DNA of 7,247 nucleotides from Micavibrio sp. (lineage in GTDB: Bacteria; Pseudomonadota; Alphaproteobacteria; Micavibrionales; Micavibrionaceae). Under the pieces are notes generated by a model. The model saw only the letters and a list, made by a program, of their open reading frames with translations, was not told the DNA's origin and did no database searches. The stretch spans positions 1-7,247 of the forward strand of contig JALTZE010000013.1 of assembly GCA_027051315.1 (NCBI GenBank), given 5' to 3'. Made by a program: the position numbers and the translations under genes. Positions 6,084-7,247 of this stretch are shown piece by piece. Every line of letters begins with the position of its first letter. Within the stretch, counting starts at the first letter, position 1.

Positions 6084-6821
6084 ATGTTTAATCTTACAGG
6101 AAAAACAGCTTTGGTAACAGGTGCTACTGGTGGGATAGGTGGTGAAATAGCAAAAGCGCTCCACTCACAAGGCGCAATTGTTGGAATATCAGGAAGAAAC
6201 GAAGATAAATTAAAAACACTAGCATCTGAGCTTGGTGAAAGAGCTCATGTTCTTGTTGCTGACCTTTCTACATCAGAAGGGATAGATAATCTTGTAAAAT
6301 CAGCAAATAACGCAATGGGGCAGATTGATATATTGGTAAATAATGCAGGTCTGACCAGAGATAATCTATCTATGAGAATGAAAGATGAAGAATGGAACGA
6401 AGTTATAGATGTTAACCTTACTGCTCCTTTCAAATTGGCAAAAGCCGTACAAAGGGGAATGATGAAACGTCGATTTGGACGTATCATCAACATAACTTCA
6501 GTAGTGGGAGTATCAGGAAATCCTGGACAGTGTAATTATTGTGCATCAAAAGCGGGAATGATAGGCTGGTCAAAAGCAATGGGGCAGGAAGTTGCCTCAC
6601 GTGGGATAACAGTAAATTGTATAGCACCTGGTTTTATCAGGACAGCTATGACCGATGCTTTAAATGATGAGCAAAAAGCTAAAATTAATGCCAATATACC
6701 AATGGCTAGAATGGGTGAGCCAAATGAAATAGCATCTGCCGTTGCTTATCTAGCATCAAGTGAAGCAGGATATGTAACAGGTCATACAATTCATGTAAAT
6801 GGCGGAATGTACATGGTATAA
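6084..6821 (+). CDS. fabG: 3-oxoacyl-[acyl-carrier-protein] reductase
   Basis: FabG reduces 3-oxoacyl-ACP to 3-hydroxyacyl-ACP with NADPH, the first reduction in each cycle of type II fatty acid elongation. The 245-residue product is a complete classical short-chain dehydrogenase/reductase. It has the cofactor loop TGATGGIG (12-19), NNAG (86-89), and the catalytic tetrad Asn111, Ser139, Tyr152 and Lys156 (YCASK). The segment VVGVSGNPGQCNYCASKAG and the C-terminal VTGHTIHVNGGMYM are typical of FabG rather than other members of the superfamily. The ATG is preceded by AAGGA at suitable spacing. It sits 121 bp after fabD and has its own likely promoter. In many alphaproteobacteria acpP follows directly; here a convergent unknown gene follows instead. 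Confidence 0.97.
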   Translation: MFNLTGKTALVTGATGGIGGEIAKALHSQGAIVGISGRNEDKLKTLASELGERAHVLVADLSTSEGIDNLVKSANNAMGQIDILVNNAGLTRDNLSMRMKDEEWNEVIDVNLTAPFKLAKAVQRGMMKRRFGRIINITSVVGVSGNPGQCNYCASKAGMIGWSKAMGQEVASRGITVNCIAPGFIRTAMTDALNDEQKAKINANIPMARMGEPNEIASAVAYLASSEAGYVTGHTIHVNGGMYMV

Positions 6822-6822
6822 A

Positions 6823-6848
6823 TAAATAGCTCCTTTATATCTATAAGA
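6823..6848 (+). repeat. Short repeat copy 2, after fabG
   Basis: TAAATAGCTC (6823-6832) and ATCTATAAGA (6839-6848) repeat the two halves found after fabD, here separated by CTTTAT. Part of the second half also forms a small hairpin, TATCTAT/ATAGATA around AAG (6838-6854). Confidence 0.45.
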
Positions 6849-6851
6849 TAG

Positions 6852-6883
6852 ATAGGGATATTAGCTAATAACTTTATCCCTAT
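6852..6883. terminator. Inverted repeat between convergent genes, possible bidirectional terminator
   Basis: ATAGGGATA (6852-6860) is a perfect inverted copy of TATCCCTAT (6875-6883) around a 14-nt loop. It lies between the convergent ends of fabG and the unknown gene and overlaps the latter's stop codon. The position suits a shared terminator, but neither side has a clear T-run, so it may simply be a 3'-end stabilising hairpin. Confidence 0.4.
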
Positions 6884-7247
6884 TGCATAAGAAGATTGAT
6901 ATTTTGTTGAATTTCTTTTTTTATATCTTTTATATCATTCCATACAGTATCATCTTTTCTTAAAAAGATTTCATTATATGCAGAGCCTATCAGTCCTTGA
7001 AGCCCTGAATTAAATTTACATGATGTTTTCTTTGTTTTTGATGGATTAAGTTTTTTTCTATACGTAAACATAACATTCTTTATTTTTGTACTTTTATAAG
7101 ATATACCATCTATATCAAACCCATATCTTATATTGCCGTTATCTTTTTCAAAGGCAAGCAACATCTTACGGTCAAATCTATCCATTATATTGCAGCTTTT
7201 TCTTTTAGTTTTTTTACTGTCATTATTTGCTAATATCATTTCATATT
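6880..7247 (-). CDS. Hypothetical protein, 5' end possibly outside the window
   Basis: This minus-strand reading frame ends with TAG at 6880-6882 and stays open to the window edge. The first visible ATG is at 7239, but the frame continues upstream of it, so the true start may be off the window. About 119 residues follow that ATG. No family is recognised. It is soluble in character and strongly basic in its first two thirds (Lys-rich, with KKTKRK near the start). The middle part, FDIDGISYKSTKIKNVMFTY, looks like beta strands. An amphipathic helix-like end, WNDIKDIKKEIQQNINLL, could be a short coiled coil. There is no signal peptide or membrane segment in the visible part. It converges on fabG. 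The Lys/Asn/Ile-rich composition is more extreme than in its neighbours, which could mean acquired DNA, but also fits a weakly constrained gene in an AT-rich genome. Confidence 0.6.
   Translation of the reverse strand, partial: YEMILANNDSKKTKRKSCNIMDRFDRKMLLAFEKDNGNIRYGFDIDGISYKSTKIKNVMFTYRKKLNPSKTKKTSCKFNSGLQGLIGSAYNEIFLRKDDTVWNDIKDIKKEIQQNINLLMQ

Noticed and set aside
6245..6493. Minus-strand frame opposite fabG
   Set aside because: It is a shadow of the fabG coding frame, which has an intact catalytic tetrad.

Overview
The window is AT-rich bacterial chromosome, most likely from an alphaproteobacterium. The main pointers are a bS6-bS18-bL9 ribosomal operon lying back to back with fabD-fabG, a bL9 with the long acidic C-terminal tail common in that class, and a RecA whose sequence resembles alphaproteobacterial RecA. 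The low GC content would suit Rickettsiales/Holosporales-like or uncultured host-associated lineages. This placement rests on recalled family features, not on a search.

Layout from left to right. (1) Positions 1-405 hold the 3' end of a plus-strand gene: a coiled coil, a linker and a small C-terminal domain resembling IcmG/DotF-type components of Dot/Icm or conjugative type IV secretion systems. It is followed by an intrinsic terminator. (2) On the minus strand, 475-2004 encodes a SulP anion transporter with a C-terminal STAS domain. Its promoter and a strong palindrome overlap the 5' end. (3) recA (2148-3194, minus) lies just upstream of the transporter in the same orientation, with its own promoter and a possible 29-codon leader ORF. 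(4) The gene-free stretch 3195-3585 carries the recA promoter, a dense run of palindromes (3392-3503) and the rplI terminator. (5) rpsF-rpsR-rplI (4792 down to 3586, minus) form a tight ribosomal operon with a structured leader. (6) fabD and fabG (5009-6821, plus) encode malonyl-CoA:ACP transacylase and 3-oxoacyl-ACP reductase of type II fatty acid synthesis, and each appears to have its own promoter. (7) At the right edge an unrecognised minus-strand gene converges on fabG, where acpP would often be expected.

Most of the window is ordinary housekeeping DNA. The unusual material is non-coding: the palindrome over the transporter start, the possible recA leader ORF, the palindrome cluster between recA and rplI, the rpsF leader hairpin and a short motif (TAAATAGC) seen in several intergenic gaps. 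The only accessory-looking proteins are the secretion-like fragment at the left edge and the unknown protein at the right edge. No CRISPR array, insertion sequence, tRNA or rRNA was found, and no complete novel system can be claimed from this window.
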